Shown here in pieces: positions 1 through 12,111 of a stretch of 64,000 nt of DNA. The notes beneath the pieces were generated by a model. It searched no databases. It worked only from the letters and a program-made list of their open reading frames with translations, and was not told where the DNA came from. The number at the start of each line of letters is the position of its first letter. Position 1 is the stretch's first letter. The position numbers were made by a program, and so were the translations under genes. The DNA is from Strigamia acuminata (taxonomy: Eukaryota; Arthropoda; Chilopoda; Geophilomorpha; Linotaeniidae): NCBI GenBank assembly GCA_949358305.1, contig OX442315.1, positions 22,532,427 through 22,596,426 on the forward strand. Direction: 5' to 3'.

Positions 1-3000
1 TTTATATATAATTGTTGACGTCATTGGGCGCAATTAGGATAATTTGCTAGTGTTATTGCGTTTGCATTTATGCTAGGAATTTGGTTCTCATTCCCCCGCT
101 TTTAATATGCGCTGGCATTCATCCAAAGCATTTACTGTTAGTTGCGACTGAGTTTTCCCTTCATTGACTGAAGGAAAACATCCAATAGATGTTGAATCTT
201 ACTTTATTGCTTTCATCCATCCAAGTATGAGTCCAGGCCCATTTTTACTACTTCCGCTCCAAATCATTTTAGGAAAAAGTTTCTTATTTTTATTTGTGGT
301 AGGCCAAAGTTGGGCAGTTAAAAACCAATTGGCCTGCTGACATCTGATGAGAGTTTGCAGCTCGTTCTTGAAGGTGATAAGGAGGCCATTGTGATCGTTC
401 TTTGGGTTAATTAACTTCTTGTTGATAAGAAGATTTTTCACATTAACAGACATCTGAATGCTTTTTAATTTTAGCGTTTGGTTCCGTAAAGCATCAGTGA
501 AAATCATCATTACCTCCAAAAGTCAATATAGATTATACATGATTAATGATGAAATGCAATAAATTCATTAATGTGTTTACTGAGTGACCGTTTGCGAGAT
601 ACAATTCTGCAGAAACATTTTTTCCCCTGGACATTTCAAAATTACTTTCCATTGTTTTCAACTGTTGTTTACATGTAGTGTAGTACAAAGTAAGGCAACA
701 GATAAGCACGGGCACATGTTTTCAACTGCCAGAGGATTTAAATCATTTCTTATTGTTTTGGTTGGAATGAGCCCAAAAACAGTTGGTTTAACTCCAAAAA
801 AAGGTCAAGTGTTTATAAATGAGAACGTGCTTGATATTCTTATACAAAAGTTGGACCACACAAAAGTTGGGTATTGTTATCTACTTTCAATGGCTCTCTT
901 GGGACAGTGTTTGAGTGTTAGTCTAATTGCTGCAAACATAAATTGGGTCAAAAATGGTTGTGCTGTTCGTGTAAACTTACCACTTCAATTAAAGCAGAAG
1001 TCAAGCCATAAAGGGGTCATCACATTGCGGCACAAGAATTTACAAGCATCCCCGCAATAAATAATATAGAAAAACTTCTCAGAAATGATCATATCTCATA
1101 AATTTCCTTCGCAACAACAGCACAGCGAAAAATAAAAGTTCAGAGTTAAATCCTTTGGATAAAAACAGATACAAAAGGAAAGTGCGAAAAGTCATTTAAG
1201 TTGCAACTCATGTTTCAATATATTTTTTTCTTTCTTCTAAATTTTTTCTTTTTTGTGTCTTTAGAGTCTTCCTGTTTTGTTAGCTTTGATTTTCTTTCTT
1301 CTTGTATATTCGGATGCTGTGGTGCACCAGTTTATTGATTTGGTTGTACTGCTGTTGCTTCAGACCGAGACTATTGTATTTTAGGGCAATTTTCCACTGT
1401 CACACACAAACACCACAGTTTTGTGTTGTCCATTTTATTTTGGCAACGACGGAAATAAACACCACACGTGATGGGTAATAGTTTTTTTTCTTCTTGTTGC
1501 ACAATCCAGAAATATATCAAAGAATTTACACTCAAGTGGATTTATAAATGAATTTTTTTTATTGCGCTCTTTTTTTTTTCCATCCCCAGCTGTTTACCGC
1601 CAGATGCATTCCTATAATTCTCCGTTATTAATAGTTATGCCATTAATTTTAATTAGTTTATTTATTACTTTTTGATAAATGCTGCATGAAAATTGCAACG
1701 TGTTTTCTTTTGCAATTATTAAAGACGAACTTTTGTTAAACTTTTAAAACACTTCATAAATACGATCAGTTAGCCATGTCAATATAAAATATTTTACATG
1801 TCGGAGCATTGCATCCAACAAATTATTTAACAACAAAATAGTTACTACAAGGATAGTTTGTCGTGTAAAATCGAATTTGCTTCTCTAAACAATGTTCTGA
1901 TAAAACATTCATTGATATTCTGTCCTGTCTTCAATATTGGATCCAATGAGTTGTGTTCCTTCTGTTCTATCCAAGCCGAGACGCATGCCCGAAAGGTTTT
2001 TTTTCTCTCCAGCTTTCCTGCCATTGTTTATTTAGTATTAAGGTTAAAGCTGCGAGTTCAGAGAGTTCAACAGAATTAATAAGAAAGGATTTTTTGCGCC
2101 TTTTTCTTCGGGCGTTTTGTGCGTGCAATTTGTATGAAATTATTATGTTTTATTGTATTATTTTTAATTTAACTGAAACACTTGGCAATAGCAAAGCTAT
2201 GACAATCCTCCACAATCAGAGAAGAGAGTCAATGTCTTAGTGACGGTAGCATAGCGAGCGTCATTGAATGACGTGATTTGAATGAAGTATCACGCTATTC
2301 TTAGTTCCTTTTCTCATAGGTTTGTGAGATGTGACACGGGTGCCAATTGAAATTCTCAATCTTCACCTGGTTTTACATTTGCCTTATGACTTAAAGCTCT
2401 TTTTGTGTAAATATGATATCAACGTTAAAGCAGAAGGTAAAAATAGAATAATCTATTAAGTGTGGTGAATTTACTGATTTTATATCTTATTTATCTAGCT
2501 GGGATTGTAATTTAAAATGGAAAAAAAAAAACTTCTGGTCTGGATTTAAGCCCACCATGTGTAATTAAATCTTCCAATCTCTCCAGATGTTTACATATTT
2601 TTGGAATCAAAGAGTTCAGTGGCCCATTGGTTGTGCCCTGATGGCCCTTCTATTTTTAGCACTGAGCTCTGATCGCATTTGTGCGCACGCATCTGCCCCA
2701 GTGAACTCTTCTTACGTCATTGTTACATCACTATTACGTCATAGTGAACGATCGATGATGCTAGCTGGGTCTGGGGCTTCAGATTCATCGCCATAAGGGT
2801 GTTTGTGGGTGAAGAAAAAAGATGGGTAAAGAGGCTTTTCGCTGATTAAATCTAAAAAATACTTGTTTTAAAAATATTAAACCAGTTGTTTGTAATGGTG
2901 CTGTTTATCTAGTTAAAAAAAACTATGTTTTAAAAAATATTGACAAATCTTAATCAGATTGCAAGGTCTGGTATTAAATGCAAAGTTATTAGGTTACTGT

Positions 3001-6000
3001 TCTTTTTCTTATTCTTTTTTTCTAGTTTTTGTTTTTGTTCCTTTGGTTTTGTAAAAAAAAAGAAATAATGAGCTTTCCAACCATCAACAGTTTAATTTTT
3101 TTTTGCCTAGCCAACTTCTGTCTGCAACAAGCAGTGAATAACACATAATGCCTGTAGAGATTGCTCAAATGCTTAAAACAATAAAGAAATGCAACTTAAG
3201 AGAAGCAGGTCTCTTTAATAAGCCTTCCACGCACGGCTTGCTGACTGCTGAGACGTAAAAAGGTCGAAGATGAAACCTGTCAACTTGATGATAACTGATA
3301 AGGTCGAAAAGTTTAGTTTCTTGATCCAAAAAAAAATAAAAATAAAGATATAAACTGCATACTTATCAGCCAAAAGCTAATCTATAGGCATCTATTTATC
3401 TGATTATTTTTTAGTAACAAAATGATCTGCATTTATCTTCCATTTTTAATGAACAGAAGCAGAGTAAAATAATGCGTGATGCTCTATTTACTTGATGTAT
3501 ATTAATTGATAAAGAGTCGGATAAGGAAAGTTAGTGATTCAGTACTGTCTCTTGACCATTTCAATTAAACTGCAGCACAGAGGACAGTAGTTAAGCTGTG
3601 AATTGTGACTTTGTGTTAATTTGGAAGCCAATTAGACTGGCGTCATAGACTCAGCATGGGAGGCTTGGATTCCCGAGTGTAATTAGCAATGTAGAGACAT
3701 TGCCAACTTTGATATTATATCCTATCGGTGTTAATGATAGAAAATAAAAGAATAATTAAAGAGAAAATAAGTAAAATAAATTAATTCTCTTTATTATTTG
3801 GCAGTTAATAGTAGTAGTAAAAATAAATAATCAATATCAGACACGATTTTATGCAATAATAATAATAAAAAAATCCAACCTAAATACAGGATTCAAGTTG
3901 ATTTTTCTCAAAACGATGGTCTCATTTCGAGTCAATCTCATTACGTTCACTTAAAATACTCATTCGCGCATCTCTTTCAGCGTCAGTTTGAAACTGTAGG
4001 GCATATTTGATTAGGAAACCACGAATTTAGTAGTAAGAAGACTTCTTGAAAAAGGTCAACTGCAATTACTACTAGCATTAATTTTATTATTTATTATTTC
4101 AATCCTGTCAGAACGCGAGCATGTTAATTAAAGTCTGCATTGTAATTATTGTTCGAATTATTGTCACCAGTTATATCACGATGCTTTAAACTGGTTGCTA
4201 TGCGACGCGCGTGCTTTTTGGCGCACTTCTCGCTAAAATAGAAGTTAAAGGTTCGTGTTTTAAAATCTGTTTGTGTCGATCATCAAATTGCCCACACAGA
4301 ACACACACCTTCAAAATTTAGTCTGTGCCTCGAACATAAATTCACCCAAATTATACACATCTTGCAAAAGAAACCACAAAAACGATAAACACTTTGTTAA
4401 AGTCACAACACAAAAAAATTACACACGTGCAACTGAAAAGCACGACACTAGAAGCGCATTTACAACCCTTAAAAATAAAAGTTAAAAAATCTGACAAAGT
4501 GCAATGCCAAATAAACAAATGCAGTAATCAATGAAAATTATAGAATATAAAAATGTCGGCTCCGCAAAGAAATATATTCTTAATATTTGAATTGAAGCTT
4601 TTGTACGAGTCTGGCTCAAACTACACATTGTCGAGAAGAGAAGCTGACATAAAAGATCGAGAAGAAATCGCAGCTGTTCATGAAGGTAAAGATAATCAAA
4701 ATGTTTAATTTACTTGACATTTTTATCTCCTTGCGACATTTTTTGCTGCAGCATTATTGGGGTCAACATTATAAATGCGATCGATAGCAATGTTTAACTT
4801 AAGAGTCGTGTGGTCCGAATTTGTCCTAATTAAGTGTTGCAGAAAATGTTAATTGACGACATTTCAACTTTTCTGCACATTCCGCAATAAAATTTCATAT
4901 TGGCATTCTTCTTCCTTTTTTACATATATTTTTACCGACTGTGATGTCATTACAACCAATTAGGTTCATTAAGTTTGGGTTAGCAACACCGAATTCAAAC
5001 TATAGTGAGTTTGGGTTATTTTTGTTTACATTCGTTACAGTGCAACTAGACAATGGAAACTACAGGTTTAAGTAAATAGATTAACAAGGCGTGTTTGAAA
5101 AGTTTAATTGAATTTGCAAGTGTATTTTAGAATAGGCTTTCCAAAACATTCATTCTCGTGCGTTTCCAGTTTTACCTTAGGTTAGTTTCTGCAGTAACTT
5201 TGGCACATCCATGGCAAATGCAGTTAACAAGTTTTGGGTGGGTTGACTCCGGTTGTATTGTTTGATAACCAGAAGGTAGAATGGTGCCCAAAGTCTGTGC
5301 AATAAATCCACCAAAAGCAGGGAAAAATCTAGTAAATGTCAGGAGGGAGCCATTGATAAAGCGAAATTTTTAAACCTCTGTCCACTAATCGAAGTGACAG
5401 GTCTTTTGGTTCCTGGAGCACTGAGGGTCCTCTCCAGAAAAAATTTTGAATTTCGTATCTCAAACGGCCCCTAAAAACTTCGCTGGGGCCCCTTAATTGA
5501 TGTCACCCTGCGGTGGAACTTGGTGGAGCTCGGTACAACTCGGTGGAAATGTCTTTGGACGCTAACCAGAAGTGACTAAATTTAAAAGATTAGCGTACAG
5601 GATTTTCTCAAAATATTATTAATTTTTAAATTAAAATTTTATTTTTTAATGTCGTTATGACCTCGCAGGTAAACCATGGTCCCAAACTGCCAAAATGTCT
5701 AACACGGGCGAGTTTGTGCGGCTTTGTGTTGTGACATTAATTCCGCCAGGGCATGCAGAAAAAGGTCGCAAAAAAATGTCAGGGCACATTCATTTGTATC
5801 CACGGTTGCCTAATTCCTATAAATTTAAATCACCAATCAGGGTAGTTTAGAGTAACAGCTTTTTCCAAATCTCTGAACAGCTAACCAGTTGGAACTGTAA
5901 TCAGATGGCACCTAAGTGACTTAAAAATTGACTAGAAACGTTTGAAACCACTTAAATTTACAGCTCGGAAGTAATCACGGCCAGTGAAGAGCAAGGATGT

Positions 6001-7831
6001 ACTTAATTAAAGTGTTTACTGTCTTTCAACTTTAATGGAGATAAGTATTGGCTATGGTTGGCTCCATTTTGGAGCTTCATTTCTGCATAGCTTCTACGTA
6101 GTTGCCATGGTAACGTAACTGTCTCCAGATGCCATCGCTGTGTAGTTGCTAAGAGGCAGTCGGTGGCAACTGGCAACTTGTCCTGATCGAAATGCAAGAG
6201 TCGTTTAAATGTGAGCTGGATGAAGAGAGGATTGAAAGTAGAAGAAAACAAAAACTTATTTGTCATTCTTGCTTTTCTTAATTGCTTGCACTGGAATAAA
6301 GACAAAAGGTCAGATCGGCATGTGTCACGTTTGACTCGTCTTGTTTTTCTTAATTAACGTGTGATGACATTCAAAGATGTGCACCGGCTGTCATTTATCG
6401 TCTCAAAGATTGAGGTTTATCCTAGCTAACGCATGCAATTTTGAACCTTGCAAAAAGCAAGTTAAACTAAATAAACTTTATGGTGTCGGGATAATAGGAA
6501 AATTCTTCGAGTATCATAAAAGGATTGTGAAAAGCGGTCACTTTTACTTTATGTTATCCCTCTAGTTTATTGGCAGTCCTGAATTGAAATGGTCTTCTTC
6601 CGTTTTCGCTTAATGTCACTCTGGGGTTTTCTAACGTTTCTAGTTTGACTATCGATTTACAATTACACACAATGCCATCATATAATTGAGGACGATTATT
6701 TGGAAATTTATTTTGATAAATTGAATAATTTTTTCCTCGAGTTATGTTTGATTGTTTCAGCAGAGGTTGACCAACCTCGAGAGAAACATTAATAATGCTG
6801 CCATAATTCATTTTTCCTATCTGAATATCATAAAGCATGTAATGTGATTTCATCATTGAATGTTTAAGTTGCCATGCACGGCAACCATAAAAAATTATAA
6901 TAAAACTCGATAGTGTTGTAAACACTAAACTAGCATGGTGTATATCAATATAATAAAATTCTAAAATCCAATCTTCTAATAAACGGTTTAGTGCGATAAA
7001 ACAAATTGGAAAATGGAAAATAAAAGAAGGAAAAAAAACCTGCAGCTAATGTGCTTCCATTTCCACGTTACCAATCGATTTTTTTTTTTTACTCAAAAGA
7101 CTTGTTTTTTCTTCTTTCTAAAGGCATTTAAAAAGATAAAAACAAAAATCCAATTCTGAAATCTTGACACCTTTTCTTTGCCGCGTTTAGAAAATATTAT
7201 TTTCAGACTTATTACGGGAATATTTCTCCCTCCGTCCTTTTAAATTCTTTTATTTTTCGGTTTGGAGTAATCAGAAACCCATCTTTTTAGTTTTAGCATA
7301 GCTTACATCTTTGATGCGATAAGGTATTTCACTTTGCGTTACACACAAAGACCCTAATCTGAAAAGTGAAGAGGAGAAGCAATTAACTTATGGAAATGCG
7401 ACCACATTTGTAGAAATAGAAAACGAGATTCAATTTGCTAGCAAAGAGAAAGAAAAAGTTTGGTAAAAATCCAGTTTTAATCTGAAAATTGATCCATCCC
7501 CAATTCATTGAATAAAATGCCGAAAAGAATCAATGTGTAGCAGAGAAAACAACAATTTGCATTAATACAGTATATAAACCCAGCCACTCGCACAAGTGCA
7601 AATTTTATGAGTTTGTTGCACTTTAATATTATTGTATTACTATATAAGTAATAAAAAATGGACAACCGATTCGCGTTGCATTTTCTATAAATGGTATTAG
7701 ACAGTGCAGGAACAATAATAATGTGAAATTATTTTATTTCCTATTTTCCTAAAGACAGCGCTTTTAATAAAATAGTAAATACGATTTTGATGTAAAAATA
7801 CAAGGAACTGTTCTCTCAGAATGTTCAAATG
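1..7831. other. AT-rich region with no recognised gene
   Basis: The stretch is AT-rich with many homopolymer runs and stop codons in all frames. The longest open frames are 716-1060 on the plus strand (about 114 aa from its first ATG) and 6554-6925 on the minus strand (123 aa, with no ATG at the upstream end). Neither has a domain I recognise. A short frame at 2587-2796 with a signal-peptide-like start is listed separately. I see no RNA gene here. Confidence 0.5.
2587..2796 (+). CDS. candidate small secreted-protein ORF or exon
   Basis: This is a 69-aa ATG-initiated frame. It starts directly after a pyrimidine-rich CAG that could be a splice acceptor. Residues 13-28 are hydrophobic and are followed by small residues, which resembles a signal peptide. 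The stretch is visibly richer in G and C than its surroundings. I do not recognise the product. There is no homology evidence and no clear donor or second exon, so it may be a chance frame. Confidence 0.2.
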   Translation: MFTYFWNQRVQWPIGCALMALLFLALSSDRICAHASAPVNSSYVIVTSLLRHSERSMMLAGSGASDSSP

Positions 7832-7992
7832 CTAGGTGCATTAAACAACATATTTAAACTGTTTTCCTCGATCTAACTTCAAAAATGGCGGCCGATTTAG
7901 TCTGTTTTCAGTCGCAGCAGGTATGCGCACATCATTTAAACAACAAAACATGTTTAACCGCAAGTTAAACATGGCTTTACGACTGCACCTAG
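7832..7992. repeat. short repeat unit with 9-bp terminal inverted repeats
   Basis: CTAGGTGCA at 7832-7840 is mirrored by TGCACCTAG at 7984-7992. Inside, 7868-7905 is about 85-90% identical by eye to 60260-60300, so this is a dispersed repeat with at least two copies in the window. The copy here lacks the insertion carried by the copy near 60.3 kb. The coding-like AAAATGGCGGCC string inside is part of the repeat and is not a gene. Confidence 0.5.
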
Positions 7993-8089
7993 TAAAAATT
8001 CATTTATAAAATATCATAAAATCGTTGGCTAATTTCATATTCGCTTCTTTTATCTATTTGGCAAGAAAAAAATTACGTTTTTCATCTTT

Positions 8090-8093
8090 GTGA
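8090..8093. other. target site duplication GTGA (left) of the 12.4 kb element
   Basis: GTGA lies immediately outside the left LTR, and the same four bases occur at 20481-20484 outside the right LTR. A 4-bp duplication fits Ty3/gypsy integration and fixes both element ends. Confidence 0.8.
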
Positions 8094-9077
8094 TGCTGCG
8101 ATCCGGGTTTTTATCCACTTAATTTCTAATAAATTAAGCAGAAACCGCAGGTGAATGCTTAACAAGACTTATATCGCGGCCGAAACTTGTCTAGGGTTAA
8201 GTTTACGAAAATAGGAATAAAAAGACAGTTTATTATGGTAATAAAAATCACACAATTATTTATTCGGTTTAAATTACAATATATATATTAATAATGATTA
8301 TGAATATCACGATATGCAACAAGTCGCAAGAATAAAATGAGCGGGAAACAATGAAACAAAGGAAGGGCTTGCAACGACTGTTGCAAGCTACAAAGCGTCA
8401 GAAATGGCGCTTAAACAACGAGATGTTGTTGATCGAAGGCAAATGTCTTCGTTCTCGGCAAACTCACGAACGATGGTCGAAGACGATGGTTCTCGTGGGT
8501 TTCTTCTACGGCTCGTGCGACGGCTCGGCGGCGGTGGTTGACGGCTGTAGGCGTCTGGTCCAGGTACGATGGCGATGGTTGCCGTTCGCGCGGCAACGAT
8601 GGCGATGGTTCACTTGGATCAGGAAACTTCTTCTTCTCGATAGCTGGAATTAGCGACGGCTAATTCAAGCTGAATTGCTGGCTTTGTGCTTTGGATGACA
8701 CAAAGATAGCAGATGAAACTGAGTTACAACGGTCCTCTATCAATACGTATTGTCGGAGCAAATATCGCAGTGATGTTGAGGTTGTTGTTGTATTTTTCAG
8801 AGTCCCGATTTGAGCCAAGACGCGAGCCCAGCACGCTTCAATATTGCGCAGAAAACCTGCGCACTTAGCTCAAATGGGTGCAACTAGTGGTTATTACACC
8901 ATATTGCACCATAACGGCTAATAACCGTTTTCACCCCGGACAACCTGGGGTGATATGTGCCTAGAGAGGATTTCTCCCCTCGGTCACATGATCTGACTTG
9001 GCGTGTGCCACAGTCAAATTAATTAGAAGATAATTAATTTAATCTTCTAAGTTGGTGAATATTTTGAGATCACCACA
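8094..9077 (-). repeat. 3' LTR of the 12.4 kb element (984 bp)
   Basis: This copy matches 19497-20480 with no difference I could see by eye. In element orientation it reads TGTGG... to ...GCAGCA. A TATATATA run at about 8279-8289, followed by AATAAA on the minus strand at 8259-8264 and 8229-8234, suggests that U3 occupies roughly 9077-8290 and that R and U5 are the last 160-190 bp. A 15-bp direct repeat (ACGATGGCGATGGTT at 8566-8580 and 8596-8610) flanks a short hairpin. The 100-aa frame inside the LTR appears identically in both copies and has no domain, so it is not counted as a gene. Confidence 0.93.
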
Positions 9078-9088
9078 CATCCCCCCAT
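9078..9088 (-). other. polypurine tract of the 12.4 kb element
   Basis: On the minus strand ATGGGGGGATG directly abuts the first base of the 3' LTR. This is the expected position and composition for the plus-strand primer of reverse transcription. It lies 41 bp downstream of the third gene's stop codon. Confidence 0.75.
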
Positions 9089-9129
9089 TTAAGACGAATC
9101 TTACATGGAGAGAAAATGAACGAACCAAT

Positions 9130-11922
9130 TTATGATTCGTCCATGGTCTGAGTTCGCTCAGGCGTCAACGGGCGCATCATATCCGTGGTGTCGTCCCTCG
9201 GGTTGGACCGCTCGTTAACCGTACACAGGTCGCGACCTGCGTTTGGTCCGGAGACCATTCCAGGGTTGACATGAAGCCAAACCTGGATGATTCTTGCCGA
9301 GTTCGCTCGGTTGAAGAATCCTAGCGCCGCGAACTCGATTGGATCCTCTGGCGCTAATCGTGCTCTCAGGAGTCGATCATGGAGCACCGATGGTGGGCTT
9401 AACACCCGGATGTGGTCCTCGAGCCACATAAACACCTGCCTCGACAACTTGTGGTTGTTGCTAAGCAGTGTTCGCGTATCCGGCGTCAAATAGAAGTGCG
9501 GATACAGGCGCATTAGGGTCTTGAAAGCCGACTCTTTTTTCAGCGGCTTGACCTTCGTCTCCGGCTTGGCTGGCGGCGGCGGCGGACGTGAGTCTTCCGT
9601 CGTGGCATCGTCAAACTGGCACTGCGGGCCCAAGAAAACCAACGCGGGTGCGGAGGTTGACGAGGGTGTGACGCCTCGTCCCGGTGCTCGACCCATACCG
9701 GGGAGCTGACGGGTTTCGACTACCCGTTGAACTCCGGCTGGAGTTTGAGAACTTCCGGCGTTCTCTGGCCAAAATGAACATCCAGCGCCCTCTTGGGCCG
9801 ACTGGAAAACAGCCAGTGACGCAGCTGCTGTGGCGCTTGTAACTGGAAGCGGTGGTCTTCCGGTCATTCGCGCCGTGGCCTTCGCAAAGGACCACTCGGT
9901 TCGCAACCGAACGGCGGCCTCTTCTTCGGTCTCACCGTTTGCTACGACTTGCTTTATTAGCTCGGCTAAGATCGTAGGCGGGTCGAGCCTGAGGTGGTAC
10001 CACAGCTCGACTTTCTTCTCCGACAGGCCCATCGGCGCGGTCCAAAGGTACGTTATGGCCGCTAACGCCTGTCCTGGCGAAGGAAGAACACCAGGGTACA
10101 ACACCCTAGTCATCCCCGGAATTAGCTGACGCTGAAAATCCATCAGACGGGGATCATCAATGGTATTGATGTCGGAGACTTCTAGCCTTTCAGCTAGTCT
10201 CTGCCAGTCCTTCTGCGACTCGGCGATCTGGGCGCTTTGGTATGCGTCCAGCTTCTGGAGCACTTCCTGCTGTGCTCTAATGGGTTGCTGCTCGTAGCAG
10301 GTCCATTGTGGGCCGAATGACTCACTAAAAAATGGCCGGAGTTGCAGGTTGCTAACTCCAGCCGGCAAGCGGGAAACATATCCTTGTTCGGGCAAGCGGC
10401 TAGCATGTCCAGGTACTGGCACGCTACAGTCGGGAGAAATATCACCGACAACACGTCTCATGGCGTATGGAGTAGCCGAGTTGTCCACTTTGAACGTGGA
10501 GGCGGTTCGGCTACTTCGGGCGGACTTAATTGTGGAGTCCGATTCAAAACTCAGCGAAGACGACGAGCCAAACGACTCTGGTGTCCGTCCTCGTCGCGAC
10601 TGCGGGCGTGATGGCTGCGCGTCAGTCGAATATGGGCGTGATCGCCTCTGACGTTCCTCTCGATCGCGGCTTGATTCGCGGAACATCGGTCGGACTGGAA
10701 CCGGCGGAGGGAGTTGCCCCACCCTCAAATCCTCGTCTTGCGGCGGAGGATTGATGGCCGCTGGGGCCGGAATTTCATCTTCTTGATAAAAAGGGAGAGC
10801 GCAACGCGCTTGCTCCTCTGCCTCGTGTTCTCGAGCCAGTTGTCGATTTTCGTCGACGCGAAGCTGCACCGCGGCAGCTCGGAGTGCTTTGGACGGGAAA
10901 AATCCCGGAAAATCGTTAAAACACCCGGCGAGCGCCAACTGGTGGAGCTCGGTTTGTGTGACGGGAAGTTGTGGGTTCCCGTCACGAACGGATTTGCGAT
11001 ACCGTTTAACGACTTCGCGTTGTGTCGTCTTGAGGTTCTTCCTCAATTGGGTTAGAGCACCGTAATTAATTCCGGTACTCTTTAGCGCTCTTCTGCGCTC
11101 GTGACGCTCTCGTGGCGTCACTGGCCACTGGTTGTGCAGCAACTCTGCTGCAAGCGGTCCTGGGGGGCTCTCGTCGAGCGTCCACTCGATTTCGTCGACA
11201 CCGTCCACGTGAAGGCGCTCGATGAATCTTCCTTTTGCACCAAATCCTTGCAGCGCTGATCTGCTGAAGTCGTGGCGCAACTTCCACCAGGTATTGTTTG
11301 CCGTCTTCAGTCTTCTGATTTTTTCGGGCAATGCCGCTCGAAAAATCAGCGGGTGCTGAGTCGGCACGTGATCGGGAAGCGCGAATGGCGTTTCTCGATC
11401 CCTCTCGATCTATATTCGAAGAAAAATAAATAAATTAGTTTATTTAAAAATAAACAAATAATTTCTTATTTGAAATATTTTTTAAGCTTAGCGCTTGTGG
11501 CTGTGAGTCACTAAGGGATGTTGGTTGTCATGGCAACTCCCTTCGCACATGCTTGAAGCACGTGACTTTTATAGCCGCCATTTTTATTTTTTAGCGGCTT
11601 GTGTTTGAAGTCAGGAAAAGTGAAATTACTCAATTTTTCTGACTTAAACACTTGGTAAAAATTTATTCTAATAATTTACCCGTTGTTGAAGCGTCAATTG
11701 AACGTCTTCATTTGCCCCTTCCATGGGCATTTCTCCGTCCGCCTGGAGTTGGATCGCTTCCTCGTCCATTCTCTTTCGTTTTCCGGTAATTTCGGAAATT
11801 CTTTCGTCTTGAAAGAGAAATAATACATAAATCTTATGTTTTATCAAATTTTTCATACAGAAAAATTACTTACGATCAGGTTGTCGAACTATTCGGGTCG
11901 TAACGTAGGCGATGCGATGCAT
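9130..11922 (-). CDS. third gene of the 12.4 kb element: spliced, about 818 aa, unknown function
   Basis: The exons on the minus strand are 11922-11874, 11807-11680 and 11409-9130. The first ATG (11922) follows an in-frame TAG nine codons upstream. Intron 1 is 66 bp, with GTAAGT and a pyrimidine-rich TTTCAAG. Intron 2 is 270 bp, with GTAAAT and ATATAG. Phases 1 and 0 join the three pieces in one frame down to TAA. Exon 3 alone has no usable ATG near its start; its longest frame begins at GTG. The product has a KRKR basic cluster early on. It is followed by a charged N-terminal third, a Ser/Arg-rich linker, a Trp-rich middle (LWTAPMG region), a Pro-rich stretch and a folded-looking C-terminal block. 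I see no signal peptide, transmembrane helix, Cys-rich ectodomain or furin site, so it is unlikely to be an envelope. I recognise no family. The position downstream of pol and the use of splicing recall env or accessory genes. Confidence 0.75.
11410..11679 (-). other. intron 2 of the third gene (270 bp)
   Basis: On the minus strand it begins GTAAAT after CAACGG and ends TTCGAATATAG. The acceptor side is T-rich, and an in-frame TAG in the acceptor shows that the exon 3 frame cannot extend upstream without splicing. Removing the intron joins two complete codons (phase 0). Confidence 0.65.
11808..11873 (-). other. intron 1 of the third gene (66 bp)
   Basis: On the minus strand it begins with the consensus donor GTAAGT and ends TTTCTCTTTCAAG. 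Exon 1 ends after one base of a codon and exon 2 supplies the other two, so the frame is kept. Confidence 0.75.
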
Positions 11923-12111
11923 ACACTCTCGAAACTTTTGAAAAAGTGACTAAGTTCGTTGATTGCAAACACGAACTTGGATTAGAGACGCTTTGTGACG
12001 TCACTAATTATAACGTATGATTAACGTTGTCATTCGAGTGGGTACTACGAATGACGTCACGAGATTGCTTTCTCGGATCTTTTGGGTAAACCCAAAAGGT
12101 GAAAGACAACA
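11923..12111 (-). promoter_or_regulatory. pol to third-gene spacer with two CRE palindromes and hairpins
   Basis: This 189-bp spacer holds two perfect TGACGTCA sites (11996-12003 and 12052-12059), 56 bp apart. A TATAATTA string lies on the minus strand at about 12004-12011. There are two hairpins: AAGTTCGT/ACGAACTT at 11952-11959 and 11971-11978, and CTTTTGGGT/ACCCAAAAG at 12079-12098, just past the pol stop. TGACGTCA is the known CREB/ATF site. The arrangement suggests that the third gene has its own promoter, although a spliced transcript from the LTR is not excluded. Confidence 0.5.

Noticed and set aside
8351-8653. 100-aa frame in the left LTR, repeated at 19754-20056
   Set aside because: It is the same LTR sequence twice, has no domain, and runs antisense to the element's transcription. 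The identical frames only reflect LTR identity.
9130-11409. Third gene of the large element as an envelope glycoprotein
   Set aside because: No signal peptide, transmembrane anchor, furin site or Cys-rich ectodomain can be seen, so only the position is env-like.
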